A stretch of DNA of 64,000 nt, from assembly GCA_009594995.1 (NCBI GenBank), contig VOPR01000006.1:62001-126000 (forward strand), written 5' to 3'. How positions within the stretch are numbered: the stretch's first letter is position 1; each line of letters starts with the position of its first letter. The notes beneath the pieces are model-generated. The model was given only the letters and a program-made list of their open reading frames with translations, searched no databases and was not told where the DNA came from. The translations under genes were made by a program, and so were the position numbers. The DNA comes from Nitrospira sp. GTDB lineage: Bacteria > Nitrospirota > Nitrospiria > Nitrospirales > Nitrospiraceae. This document shows positions 8,684 through 16,212 of this stretch, piece by piece.

Positions 8684-10078
8684 ATGCGTGTCTTGCTCGT
8701 TGAAGATCATCTCGATATTCGGCGTCTGTTCGAGCAGGTGATTGAGTCGCGCGGGCATGAGGTGACGGCCTGCGCCGATGGCGAATCGGCCTGGGAGGCT
8801 TACGGCAAGCGTCCCTACGAACTCGTGTTGCTCGATTGGGAATTGCGTGGGGGCGGGATGGATGGGCTCCAGTTGTGCCGGAGGATCCGATCCAGTCCCG
8901 GCGGGGATCGCTGTGTCATTGTCATGATTACCGGGCACGACTCTCCGGAATCCTTGCGGGCGGCGCTGCAAGCCGGGGTGAACGACTATCTGGCCAAGCC
9001 GGTTGGTGTCGAGTTCTTAAAACTGCGCCTCACGATTGCCGAACAATGGGTAGAGAGCGTACGGCGGCGCTTCGCGGCGGAAGATCAGGCGCAGGCGCTC
9101 CAGTCGCAGTTGGCGGACCATGGCAAGTTTCATGACCTGATCGGCCGGAGTCCGGCCATGGTGGTGCTGTACGAAGAAATTCAGAAGATTGCCGCGGTCG
9201 ATGCGACGGTGTTGATCGAAGGAGAGACCGGAACGGGAAAAGAGTTGGTGGCCCGCGCGATTCATCTTTCCAGCCGGCGGGCCTCTCATACGTTTCTGGC
9301 CGTCAATTGCGCAGGCTTTACCGATTCACTCCTCGGCAGCCAGCTCTTCGGCCATAAAAAGGGCGCCTTCACGGGTGCCATCGAGAATCAGGAGGGCGTG
9401 TTTGAGGCGGCGCAGGGGGGCACCATTTTTCTGGATGAGATCGGAGATATTTCCCCGGCCGTGCAGACGAGTCTCTTGCGCGTCCTGCAGGAACGGGAAG
9501 TGACGAGATTGGGGGAGTCCAAGCCGCGCAAGGTTGACGTGCGGGTCGTGGTGGCCACTCACCACAACCTGGCGGAAGATGTCGAGAAGGGCACCTTCCG
9601 GCGGGATTTGCTGTATCGCATCAAGGTGGCCCGTCTTCATCTCGCCCCGCTTCGAGAGCGGCCGACAGATATCCCGCTGTTGGTGCATGCCTTTCTCGGA
9701 CAGTTTCGTTCCGTGATGGAAAAACCGGTCCTTCAGGTGAGTCCCGAGGCGCTGCAGGTGCTGACCAGCTATTCCTGGCCAGGCAATGTTCGGGAGTTAA
9801 AGAGTGCCGTGGAGTCGGCCTTGATCCATTGCAAGGGTACCATGGTGCAAGTGGGGGATCTTCCCCCTGAGGTCCGCAATCCGGAGCCGCAGGCTACCTA
9901 TGTTCCGCTCCAGCGTCAGGACGAACGAACACGCATGGTGGGGGCGCTCCAGCAGACGGGCGGCAATCGCTCGGAAGCGGCTCGACTCCTGGGGATGAGC
10001 CGCCGGACGTTTTATCGTCGTCTGGCTGAATACGATGTCGCGGCAGCAGGGGAGCCGGGTGAGGATTCCATCCCGTGA
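8684..10078 (+). CDS. NtrC-family sigma-54-dependent response regulator
   Basis: A 464-residue activator. It has a receiver at 1-120 with acidic pocket VEDH and acceptor D51 (VLLDWEL). The AAA+ domain has Walker A GETGTGKE (about 180-187), the sigma-54-contacting loop GAFTGA (227-232) and Walker B GGTIFLDEIGD. A Fis-type HTH (GGNRSEAARLLGMSRRTFYRRL region) lies at the C-terminus. It should open sigma-54 promoters when phosphorylated, most simply by the hybrid kinase encoded just upstream. The start at ATG 8684 is chosen because GAGGGAG at 8668-8674 lies 9 bases before it; a GTG at 8666 overlapping the kinase stop and an ATG at 8678 are alternatives. Two sigma-54-like promoters follow within 2.5 kb (10416 and 12556). 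Confidence 0.95.
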   Translation: MRVLLVEDHLDIRRLFEQVIESRGHEVTACADGESAWEAYGKRPYELVLLDWELRGGGMDGLQLCRRIRSSPGGDRCVIVMITGHDSPESLRAALQAGVNDYLAKPVGVEFLKLRLTIAEQWVESVRRRFAAEDQAQALQSQLADHGKFHDLIGRSPAMVVLYEEIQKIAAVDATVLIEGETGTGKELVARAIHLSSRRASHTFLAVNCAGFTDSLLGSQLFGHKKGAFTGAIENQEGVFEAAQGGTIFLDEIGDISPAVQTSLLRVLQEREVTRLGESKPRKVDVRVVVATHHNLAEDVEKGTFRRDLLYRIKVARLHLAPLRERPTDIPLLVHAFLGQFRSVMEKPVLQVSPEALQVLTSYSWPGNVRELKSAVESALIHCKGTMVQVGDLPPEVRNPEPQATYVPLQRQDERTRMVGALQQTGGNRSEAARLLGMSRRTFYRRLAEYDVAAAGEPGEDSIP

Positions 10079-10299
10079 ACCGATGGGCGTGACTGGTTGT
10101 GGCGTAGGCAGCTGGTGCTGCGCGCAAATGGATGTATTCTCGATGTTTCTCTGCTCGTTTCAGCCGCCGGTCCGTCACGTCTCAGTCCAAAACCTGAGCA
10201 CCGGTCCGTCTTTCCAGCCGTCGCACGAGAGTCAGTTACCTCGATCGAACAGAATTCCCGCCGCAACTTCTTCCGTCAACCGATCGTCATTGAGCCGAC

Positions 10300-10330
10300 T
10301 GACACAGGTGTGACACAGCACATTGTGCCA
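10300..10330. promoter_or_regulatory. Tandem imperfect palindromes, candidate upstream activator site
   Basis: TGACACAGGTGTGACA (10300-10315) is a 16-base palindrome matching 6 of 8 pairs as TGNCACA-N2-TGTGNCA. An overlapping second copy, TGACACAGCACATTGTGCCA (10311-10330), has the same arms with wider spacing. They lie about 85-115 bases upstream of the sigma-54-like element at 10416, the right distance for NtrC-type enhancer binding. The rest of the 428-base gap between 10079 and 10506 shows no coding potential. That the adjacent NtrC-type regulator binds here is inference. Confidence 0.45.
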
Positions 10331-10415
10331 TCTCTTTGACGCATCCGGCTGCTTATCTGGGCGGCTCTCGGCGTAAGTCCCTAGTTTTTCGTGGAGCTGC
10401 TCATGTCATCACCTA

Positions 10416-10431
10416 TGGCACGATCCTTGAT
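10416..10431 (+). promoter_or_regulatory. Sigma-54-like promoter of first duplicated module
   Basis: TGGCACGATCCTTGAT fits the -24/-12 consensus TGGCACG-N4-TTGCW except that the C of the -12 GC is A. The same deviation occurs in the paralogous promoter at 12556, which makes chance less likely. The predicted start of transcription is near 10442, about 65 bases before the ATG at 10507. No matching -10 is seen for a sigma-70 reading of TTGATA. Confidence 0.55.
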
Positions 10432-10506
10432 ACATGAATGCAGTAACGCCAGCGCGCAAGCGCAGCGAAAAGAAGATCGGGAAGGGCGGGAGGAAAAGAG
10501 GGCAAC

Positions 10507-10752
10507 ATGGACGTCGAAGGGTTCTTGATTTCAAACGGCGCGGATCATGAGGTGTTGGTGACGATTCCGCCCGCGTCGCTTGGTCCCTTCGATCAGCCCG
10601 ATGTCAGAGAACAGATTGATGGGTACTGGGTCGATATGTCCCGATTGCCGCACAGGAAATGGTCGGACCGGACGCGTGCAGTCGGGGCTGTGCTGACGTA
10701 CTTGCGTGGATTGGCGGCCATCTCGGCAGGCTTTCCAACCCAGACTCGATGA
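10507..10752 (+). CDS. 81-residue protein, first copy of a duplicated pair (unknown function)
   Basis: A small soluble protein with no known domain that I recognise. It is the same length as, and clearly paralogous to, the product of 12690-12935. Shared positions include V-GFL near the start, I-PA--G-F, VR--VDG-WV in the middle and RT-A--AVL-YL--L at the end. The pattern suggests a small beta-sheet followed by a C-terminal helix. The ATG follows a purine-rich stretch (GGGAGGAAAAGAGGGCAAC). A sigma-54-like promoter lies 75 bases upstream and a LuxR-type HTH gene begins 40 bases downstream, the same order as in the second copy. A ligand- or partner-binding role next to the HTH protein is inference. 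Confidence 0.75.
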   Translation: MDVEGFLISNGADHEVLVTIPPASLGPFDQPDVREQIDGYWVDMSRLPHRKWSDRTRAVGAVLTYLRGLAAISAGFPTQTR

Positions 10753-10792
10753 AATGTGACGCGCCGGATACAGAACCAAAGGAGAACTCACC

Positions 10793-11113
10793 ATGTGGAA
10801 TGACAAACAGGATGTGTTGCGGATCGCTCGCGAAGAGAACGTGCAGGATGTCTCGGCCAGGCTGAGTCTGGTGCCGGGCGAGGGCCTGGCGGTCAAACGT
10901 CGCCCTGAGGATTTGACTCCGCGTGAACAGGAAATTCTTCAATTGGTGTGGGCGGGGCTGACGAATCGGACGATCGCCGAGCAGTTGCATATCAGCATCA
11001 AGACCGCGGAGGCGCATCGAGCCAATATGATGAAAAAACTCCGGGTCTCCAACATCGCGCAGCTGTTGAAGACGGCACTGGAAGAGGGGCTGCTCGCAAC
11101 CCATGCGGGCTGA
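10793..11113 (+). CDS. Stand-alone LuxR/GerE-type HTH protein, first copy
   Basis: A 106-residue protein consisting of about 40 variable residues and a complete LuxR/GerE DNA-binding domain (LTPREQEILQLVWAGLTNRT onward, then ISIKTAEAHRANMMKKLRVS). It has no receiver or autoinducer domain, so it cannot be phosphorylated like NarL-type regulators. The start at 10793 has AAAGGAG 8 bases upstream. It is highly similar to the product of 12993-13340 and follows the same kind of 81-residue gene. It probably binds DNA as a dimer; its targets are not visible. A nested hairpin without a U-tract (GCACC/GGTGC around GGAAGT-CCC-ACTTCC, 11132-11165) lies just downstream. Confidence 0.88.
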   Translation: MWNDKQDVLRIAREENVQDVSARLSLVPGEGLAVKRRPEDLTPREQEILQLVWAGLTNRTIAEQLHISIKTAEAHRANMMKKLRVSNIAQLLKTALEEGLLATHAG

Positions 11114-11261
11114 AGGGATTCGCGGCGGCCTGCACCCTCGGGGGAAGTCCCACTTCCGGCGGTGCCATGGCTCCCGCGAGTCTGCCCCCTCCCACCGTAA
11201 ATGAGGCTCGCACCGGCGGCGGTGTTTGAAGTAAAATGCCGCACCGTCGCAGGAGCGAGCC

Positions 11262-11654
11262 GTGGTCGAACAACGCATTGAAGAAATAACCCGCGCGAAC
11301 CTTGCCTTTTATGCCGCCTTTGAAAGTCTGGACATGCTCCAGATGGACAAAGTGTGGGCACATCTCGAGTACGTCACCTGCATCCATCCCGGATGGAATC
11401 TCCGGAGCGACTGGCCGGAGGTGCGCGATTCCTGGGTCCTGATCTTCAACAACACCTTCTCCATGAAATTCGAACTATCTGATGTGCAGGTCCAGGTGGC
11501 CGGGGATCTGGGCTGGGTGATTTGCACCGAGCATCTCACCAGTCGGCAGGACGACCAGCCGGTTGAAACCCGGGTGCTGGCCACCAATCTGTTCGAGCGG
11601 ATCGGCGACGAGTGGTTGATGATCCATCACCACGGCAGCCCGGTCATGGGCTAG
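11262..11654 (+). CDS. SnoaL-like / NTF2-fold domain protein
   Basis: A 130-residue single-domain protein with the pattern of SnoaL_3/NTF2-like proteins: an N-terminal helix pair (RIEEITRANLAFYAAFESLD), then alternating strands ending in VLATNLFERIGDEWLMIHHHGSP. Such proteins form cone-shaped dimers and bind or turn over small hydrophobic ligands; some act as stress-response accessory proteins. The start is GTG at 11262, chosen because AGGAGCGAG lies 4-10 bases upstream. It lies between the two duplicated regulatory modules on the same strand, but whether it shares their promoter is not clear. The function is not assigned. Confidence 0.8.
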   Translation: MVEQRIEEITRANLAFYAAFESLDMLQMDKVWAHLEYVTCIHPGWNLRSDWPEVRDSWVLIFNNTFSMKFELSDVQVQVAGDLGWVICTEHLTSRQDDQPVETRVLATNLFERIGDEWLMIHHHGSPVMG

Positions 11655-11866
11655 GACCCGCCTCAGGAACCCGTCGGGTGCGGTTGTCATAGACGGGGTG
11701 TGCCTGATCAGACGATGACATTGCGTCAGATACCCTTCTCATCCATCGAGCACAACCTGAATATGCCGTGGCCCATCCGTTTCCATTCTTGGCAGCCTGG
11801 TGCAGTCCACAGAATAACAACGGGCTATCCTCGAAGCTATGCGAGCCCACCTTGGACATGTTCGGC

Positions 11867-12265
11867 ATGAACCGTACATTCACCGCGATGAAGTGGGCGG
11901 TGTTAGGGGCTGTTCTGCTATCCGGTTGCACCACGGTGGCGCAGATCACGACCTTGTCGGATGAATCCTGTCACCAGAAGGTCCGTCACGAGCTTGAATC
12001 CATTCTGGTGGAAGAGGGTGAGAAGCAGGAAATTGCGAATCGCCTGGCTGTGAATACGACGGTCGTATTGGCGACCGGTTCGCTTGGCCCGCGTCCCTTC
12101 GGAGTCTCTTCCCCATCCGGTGCCGATTATAGTTTCTTTGTCCAGCTCAAGGGTGAAGCCTGTCTCCTGCGCCTTTACGGTCGCCGGAAAGGATTTACCC
12201 GGTACACCAACAATCTCACCTATATTGCCACGCGGTCCCTGGAAGGCTGTGCCTGCGCCGAGTGA
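11867..12265 (+). CDS. Small putative lipoprotein of unknown function
   Basis: A 132-residue product with a signal peptide ending in the lipobox LLSGC, so Cys at about residue 21 is probably lipidated. The mature part has three Cys besides the lipid Cys, two of them in a C-terminal GCAC motif, and a central Gly/Ser/Pro-rich linker. I do not recognise the family. The start is uncertain: ATG 11867 gives a short basic n-region (MNR) before the hydrophobic stretch, ATG 11858 and 11888 are possible, and none has a convincing ribosome site. The frame is open further upstream but that part is not protein-like. Confidence 0.65.
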   Translation: MNRTFTAMKWAVLGAVLLSGCTTVAQITTLSDESCHQKVRHELESILVEEGEKQEIANRLAVNTTVVLATGSLGPRPFGVSSPSGADYSFFVQLKGEACLLRLYGRRKGFTRYTNNLTYIATRSLEGCACAE

Positions 12266-12555
12266 CCCTCATCTGACGAGTCTTATCTCCTCGCCTCTTG
12301 TCTTTCCCTGATCCCCTCACTCATCAACCCGGTCCTGTGAAGCGTTGTGGTTATCGGTGCCGATTTCCGTTGCCTCGTTTGAACGACCTTCGCAAAACAG
12401 AATCATCGTCTCACTTGCGTGCCTCAATCTGTCTCATGATGCGTCTTTGGCGCAGGACCTGTTGATCGTGGCACAGTGAACGTTCGCCCTTTATCAGAAG
12501 GGAGAACGGACGGAAACGATTGTTTTGTATGGTGAAGTGATGGGATTGAAGCACC

Positions 12556-12571
12556 TGGCATGGCCCTTGAT
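12556..12571 (+). promoter_or_regulatory. Sigma-54-like promoter of second duplicated module
   Basis: TGGCATGGCCCTTGAT shares with the 10416 element the TGGCA-Y-G block, the CC before the -12 box and the same TTGAT -12 box. The predicted transcript start is near 12582, about 108 bases before the ATG at 12690. A half-site TGGCACA (12469-12475) lies 81 bases upstream, matching one arm of the palindromes at 10300-10330. The remainder of the 424-base gap 12266-12689 shows nothing coding. Confidence 0.5.
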
Positions 12572-12689
12572 GTAGGGGTGATAGGTATCGTAGGGCGAAC
12601 ACCGTGGGGAGTTCACTGGAGGGCGGCGTAGTAGGAGTGACTGCAAGCCCAGCCTGTTGTTGAGGAAGGTGTAAGAAGGAGGGACGATC

Positions 12690-12935
12690 ATGACCGTGAA
12701 AGGGTTTCTGCTGAAAGACAGGGAAGAGCAGGAGTATCTGTTGGCTATTCAACCGGCCACGCATGGCATGTTTGAACGGTTGATCGTGCGTCAGAAAGTC
12801 GATGGGTGCTGGGTCGAGTTAAACGGGAATGCACAGGGGGCCTGGCAACCCCGCACGCAGGCGATTACGGCCGTGTTGGGCTATCTCCAGCGCTTGTGGG
12901 ATACCTCGAAGCCCGTGGCAGTGAGGGAGAACTAG
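12690..12935 (+). CDS. 81-residue protein, second copy of the duplicated pair (unknown function)
   Basis: Paralogue of the 10507-10752 product, identical in length and with the same spaced motifs (V-GFL, I-PA--G-F, VR--VDG-WVEL, RTQA--AVLGYL). No Cys cluster, membrane segment or known catalytic motif is seen, apart from one Cys in DGCW. The start ATG 12690 follows AGAAGGAGG with 9 bases between. It is followed after 57 bases by a LuxR-type HTH gene, as in the first copy. Divergence is clearly greater here than between the neighbouring HTH proteins, suggesting that this component adapts to a different partner or signal. That is inference. Confidence 0.78.
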   Translation: MTVKGFLLKDREEQEYLLAIQPATHGMFERLIVRQKVDGCWVELNGNAQGAWQPRTQAITAVLGYLQRLWDTSKPVAVREN

Positions 12936-12992
12936 CCTGCGGCATCCCGGGCGAGGCGATGAATGGCGTGAAGCCCAAGAAGGAGGAAGAAG

Positions 12993-13340
12993 ATGTTGGC
13001 CGAGAAGCACGAGAGAGAGGCGGGTCATCAAGCCCAGGCTGTGAACCGGGATTCAAAGAAGCATGATACGGATGCCGATGGCGAGATGGGCGTTCCGAAG
13101 CGCAGGCCGGAGGATCTCACGCCGCGCGAGTTGGAGGTGCTCCGTATGATCTGGGATGGTCATACCAATCGCAGTATCGCAGAGCATTTAAATATCAGTA
13201 TGAAGACGGCCGATACCCATCGGGCGAATATGATGAAGAAACTGCGGGTGTCCAATACCGCTCAATTGTTGAAAGCGGCGTTAGAGGCGAAACTCCTGCA
13301 TACCAGCGACGGGACTGGCCGTCCTCACGAAGGCAGGTGA
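12993..13340 (+). CDS. Stand-alone LuxR/GerE-type HTH protein, second copy
   Basis: A 115-residue protein: a charged, low-complexity N-terminal part (about 1-37) followed by a LuxR/GerE HTH domain (LTPRELEVLRMIWDGHTNRS onward, then ISMKTADTHRANMMKKLRVS). The last 65 residues of the HTH are nearly the same as in the 10793-11113 product, including the KRRPEDLTPRE lead-in. It has no receiver domain. AAGGAGGAAGAAG directly before ATG 12993 is a strong ribosome site. The short C-terminal tail (TSDGTGRPHEGR) is unique to this copy. Probably a DNA-binding regulator under the same sigma-54 control as its paralogue. Confidence 0.88.
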   Translation: MLAEKHEREAGHQAQAVNRDSKKHDTDADGEMGVPKRRPEDLTPRELEVLRMIWDGHTNRSIAEHLNISMKTADTHRANMMKKLRVSNTAQLLKAALEAKLLHTSDGTGRPHEGR

Positions 13341-13423
13341 CTCCTGCGACCTATCCGTAGCTGGCCGAGTGTGTTTCGTGCACGGCGGAAGAAGATGAGG
13401 ACGCGCGAGTGAGTATGAAGGAA

Positions 13424-13660
13424 TTACAGTCCGGGAATGGGGTGGGGGAGGTCTTTGGTCCCGAGCGTCTGGAGCCACTCGGCTGTAATCACGTCACGCT
13501 CTTCCATCGTCATGCCGGCATACTTGCGGAACATCTGGGGGCCGCGTCGCCGCCGCCAGGTCAGAAATCCCAGGAAGTGATCCTTGCAGACGGAACGGGT
13601 GCCTGCCGGCGCATAGACTCTCGCCTGACAACCATCGATTAAACAAATCTGTCCGCTCAT
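13424..13660 (-). CDS. Small Cys/His protein, possible zinc-binding (unknown)
   Basis: A 78-residue product on the minus strand. C6, C11, C25 and H28 form a C-x4-C-x13-C-x2-H arrangement that could bind a metal. A basic run (WRRRRG) and a helical, acidic second half (MTMEERDVITAEWLQTL) follow. The start is supported by GGGAGG 6 bases before the ATG. It is convergent with the second LuxR-type module, whose HTH gene ends 83 bases away. I do not recognise the family; a small nucleic-acid-binding or adaptor protein is possible but unproven. Confidence 0.6.
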   Translation of the reverse strand: MSGQICLIDGCQARVYAPAGTRSVCKDHFLGFLTWRRRRGPQMFRKYAGMTMEERDVITAEWLQTLGTKDLPHPIPGL

Positions 13661-13890
13661 CTGGGCCTCCCTTTGATTCCCGCGAAGTATGCCGGAGATG
13701 ACCCGGCAAATGCAATGCAGCGCCCCGCATCAGCTGGTTTGCGGAGGCGGGGAAGGACGTCGTCCTGGCACGGCTTCATGTGATTGATGCCCTGTGTGTG
13801 TCAGGGAATTTCCGCTTGCAATCCTGTCGAGCAGCCAGGTACCGTACCCTGTTCTCCAGTCAGATCCGGGCCGAGTGCGCGAGCATACCC

Positions 13891-14145
13891 ATGGTCATGC
13901 AGGTCATATCGGTGGTTGGGGCCCTCATGGTGCTCATCGCCTACGGCCTCATCCAGGCCGGCACCTGGCGCGAGTTGGATGCAGGTTATCTGGCCTTGAA
14001 CATCATTGGGTCCCTGTTGCTCGGGATCGTGGCGATAGAAGATCGACGAGTGGGGTTTGTCTTGCTGGAATTCGCCTGGGCAGGGATTGCGCTGGTCGGG
14101 GTCGCCCGGTCGATTCGTGCCAGGCGTGCCGCACGCGCCCTCTGA
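13891..14145 (+). CDS. Small membrane protein, CBU_0592-like
   Basis: An 84-residue protein with three hydrophobic segments (about 2-20, 32-47 and 53-70) and a basic tail (RSIRARRAARA). The layout, with an AYGLIQAGTW turn after the first helix and ALNIIGSLLLG in the second, matches the CBU_0592 family of small membrane proteins of unknown role. An upstream extension to 13780 is open but contains Cys-rich, non-hydrophobic sequence, so ATG 13891 (or 13897) is preferred. It lies 55 bases before the next gene on the same strand. Confidence 0.65.
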   Translation: MVMQVISVVGALMVLIAYGLIQAGTWRELDAGYLALNIIGSLLLGIVAIEDRRVGFVLLEFAWAGIALVGVARSIRARRAARAL

Positions 14146-14200
14146 TCGTAGTACGACATCATAAACATCGGGCAGTCTTGTAACGAAGGAGTAAGGCGCT

Positions 14201-14683
14201 ATGGCAGGGTTGTTGTCAGCGGATGAAGTGTTTGAAAAGGCGAAGGATACGGCGGTCGGGGCGACCAATGCGGACGAGAAGGCCCTCCAGATCGACTACG
14301 AGGCCTTGCAGCTCAAGTTTCGGGCCGCCCTGGGTGATCGCAAGGTGGCTCGATGCCATATCAATAAGTTTTTGCCGGAAGGGTACGAAGACCAGGGCCG
14401 GTTCAATCTTCTCCTGTTGACGGCCGGCAACGTGATTTTTGATATCGTGATCGGGGATTCCTACTTCCGTTACGATGTCGTGTCGGTCGGCCAGCTGGAC
14501 AAGGTGCAGGTCATCGATGCGATGTGGGACAACCGGGAAAAGCGTCGTGAGGAGCCCTTCTTGAGCCTCCGGCTGATGCATGCCGAAGAGACGCATCTGC
14601 TGCTAGCGTTGGACGATGAAGAGCGGAAGAGCCTGCTCGGGTTTGCGGCAGCCGTATCGGCCGTGCGGAATCCGGAAAAGTAA
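14201..14683 (+). CDS. Conserved-looking 160-residue soluble protein (unknown)
   Basis: The start ATG 14201 has GAAGGAGTAAGG upstream, a good ribosome site. The product is acidic and mixed alpha/beta: an N-terminal helix (ADEVFEKAKD), a charged region and beta-strands such as FNLLLLTAGNVIFDIVIGDS, then a helical C-terminus. There is no signal peptide or membrane segment. Codon use and GC match the core genes nearby. I do not recognise a domain. It ends 5 bases from the convergent stop of the ygfZ-like gene. Confidence 0.7.
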   Translation: MAGLLSADEVFEKAKDTAVGATNADEKALQIDYEALQLKFRAALGDRKVARCHINKFLPEGYEDQGRFNLLLLTAGNVIFDIVIGDSYFRYDVVSVGQLDKVQVIDAMWDNREKRREEPFLSLRLMHAEETHLLLALDDEERKSLLGFAAAVSAVRNPEK

Positions 14684-14688
14684 GCCCA

Positions 14689-15780
14689 TCAGGGACGAGA
14701 ATAGAACGGAAGGGCATGGACGGTAGCCTGATGGCGCGTCCCTGCCACTTCCACCGTCAGTTCGGTGTCCGCGGCCGAAAAGTCGCGCAATGGAAACCCG
14801 AAGGCCAACACCGCATTACGTTGTGGTGAAAAGACGGCGCTGCTGACCCACCCCACTTCTCGATCTCCACTGAACAGCTTGGATCCGTGCGGCGGAACTG
14901 CACGATCCTGAATCGTTAAGCCGACCAGGTGCCGCCGAACGTTCCCGTAGGTGTCCATCCGTGCCACCACTTCCTGTCCCGGATAACAACCTTTCGAGAG
15001 ACTGAAGGCCTTGCCTTCCAGGTTCGCTTCCGGCGGGACAATCTCTTCATTGAGGTCAGGCCCGGCCTTGGGCAGTCCCGCCTCGATTCGCAACAGTTCC
15101 CGGGCCTGCGCACCGATCGGCTTGATGCCGAACGACACTCCCGCAGTCATGAGCTGGTTCCATGCGGCGGCCAGTCCATCGGCGGGCAGCAGAATCTCCA
15201 GGTCCTGTTCGCCGGTTTCTTCCGTCCGCATGATCAGCGCCGGTTGGCCCCCGATCGTTGCGGGCAGGGTTTGCAGGAGTTGCACGGTACGGACATCGAC
15301 GCCGAACGCGGCCGACACCACTTCTGACGATGTGGGTCCACTTACCAGTAGCAAGCCCCAGCTCTCCGCACAATTCTCCATCTTCGCCTTCGTGCCATAG
15401 AGCAGGAACTTCCGTAAGGCCTGAAATGTGGCCTCACCGACTTCCCCGACGTCCTCAATCCAAATCGACTCGCTCTGAACGTAAACCCGGAAGTAGCCGA
15501 GCATTTTTCCCTTATGGGTGAGGAAGCTGGAGTAGCGACCCTGCCCCGGCTGGAGCGGCAGGATGTCATTGCTGATGATGCTCTGGAGCCACTTGGTGCG
15601 GTCGTCGCCGGTGACCCGGAACTTTCCGCGGTGAGACAGGTCCGACAGTCCGACGCGATTGCGCACGGCGGCATACTCTGCCGTGACGTCGCCGTAGTGC
15701 GCCGGCATGGACCAGCCTGCGATTTCTTCGAAGGTTGCGCCGAGTTGCTGGTGTTGATCGTGGAGCCGGGATTGTTTCAT
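14689..15780 (-). CDS. ygfZ: YgfZ/GcvT-family folate-binding protein (Fe-S maintenance)
   Basis: A 363-residue protein with the GcvT-like fold. The N-terminal half carries the folate-pocket pattern (GLSDLSHRGKFRVTGDD). The diagnostic YgfZ motif K-G-C-Y-x-G-Q-E is at residues 263-270 with the conserved C265; true glycine-cleavage T proteins lack this Cys motif. YgfZ proteins use a folate to support assembly or repair of certain iron-sulfur enzymes, including radical-SAM tRNA modification. It lies last in a leftward run after thiC and thi4; ThiC is a 4Fe-4S radical-SAM enzyme, so the placement makes functional sense. The spacing of 31 bases to the upstream pseudo-receiver gene suggests one transcript. 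Confidence 0.88.
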   Translation of the reverse strand: MKQSRLHDQHQQLGATFEEIAGWSMPAHYGDVTAEYAAVRNRVGLSDLSHRGKFRVTGDDRTKWLQSIISNDILPLQPGQGRYSSFLTHKGKMLGYFRVYVQSESIWIEDVGEVGEATFQALRKFLLYGTKAKMENCAESWGLLLVSGPTSSEVVSAAFGVDVRTVQLLQTLPATIGGQPALIMRTEETGEQDLEILLPADGLAAAWNQLMTAGVSFGIKPIGAQARELLRIEAGLPKAGPDLNEEIVPPEANLEGKAFSLSKGCYPGQEVVARMDTYGNVRRHLVGLTIQDRAVPPHGSKLFSGDREVGWVSSAVFSPQRNAVLAFGFPLRDFSAADTELTVEVAGTRHQATVHALPFYSRP

Positions 15781-15811
15781 CGGGGGACCTGCTATCCTTT
15801 ATCCTGCGCCC

Positions 15812-16198
15812 TCACGGTTGGATGGAAGGCTGAGAATGAATGAGTTCTTCAACGAGATCTTTGGTGCGAGCCGAAAATTCGTTTCGGGACACGACCTTGG
15901 TCACGCCGAGTTCCTTGGCGCGACGCCATGTGTCTACTTCTTCATGGTTGGCGAACGCGAGAATGGGAAGCGAGCGCAGCGCGGGATTGCCTTGAATGGT
16001 TTCCAGCGCTTTGAAGGCATCGACAGCCAGGTCGTTCATGTTCAGGATCAGCGCAGCCGGGTCTGTCGAGGTGGTTTTCTCCGCGACCTCATCCTGATTG
16101 CGGATCCGCTCGAGGGTATAGCCTTGGGGGCGCAGGGCATCACGTACCTTGGTGTAAAAGAAAATGTCGGTGACGGCCACTAAGATCGTGCTGCTCAT
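15812..16198 (-). CDS. Receiver-like domain protein lacking the phospho-acceptor Asp
   Basis: A 128-residue single-domain protein with receiver-type alternation: strand 1 TILVAVTD, strand 3 AALILNMND, strand 4 LPILAFANHE, and strand 5 near GVTKVVSRNEFS. At the end of strand 3 an Asn (N53 in LILN) stands where the phosphorylated Asp normally is, and the usual K-P pair after strand 5 is R-N. It is therefore probably a pseudo-receiver that signals by binding and not by phosphorylation. The start ATG 16198 is preferred over a longer frame to 16315 because the extension runs into the upstream TPR gene. It sits 14 bases after that gene. Confidence 0.75.
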   Translation of the reverse strand: MSSTILVAVTDIFFYTKVRDALRPQGYTLERIRNQDEVAEKTTSTDPAALILNMNDLAVDAFKALETIQGNPALRSLPILAFANHEEVDTWRRAKELGVTKVVSRNEFSARTKDLVEELIHSQPSIQP

Positions 16199-16212
16199 GT
16201 AACCTCGCGCGC

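Noticed and set aside
13755..13775. TGGCACG before the small membrane protein, as a third sigma-54 promoter
   Set aside because: No TTGC or TTGAT follows at the right spacing (CATGT instead).
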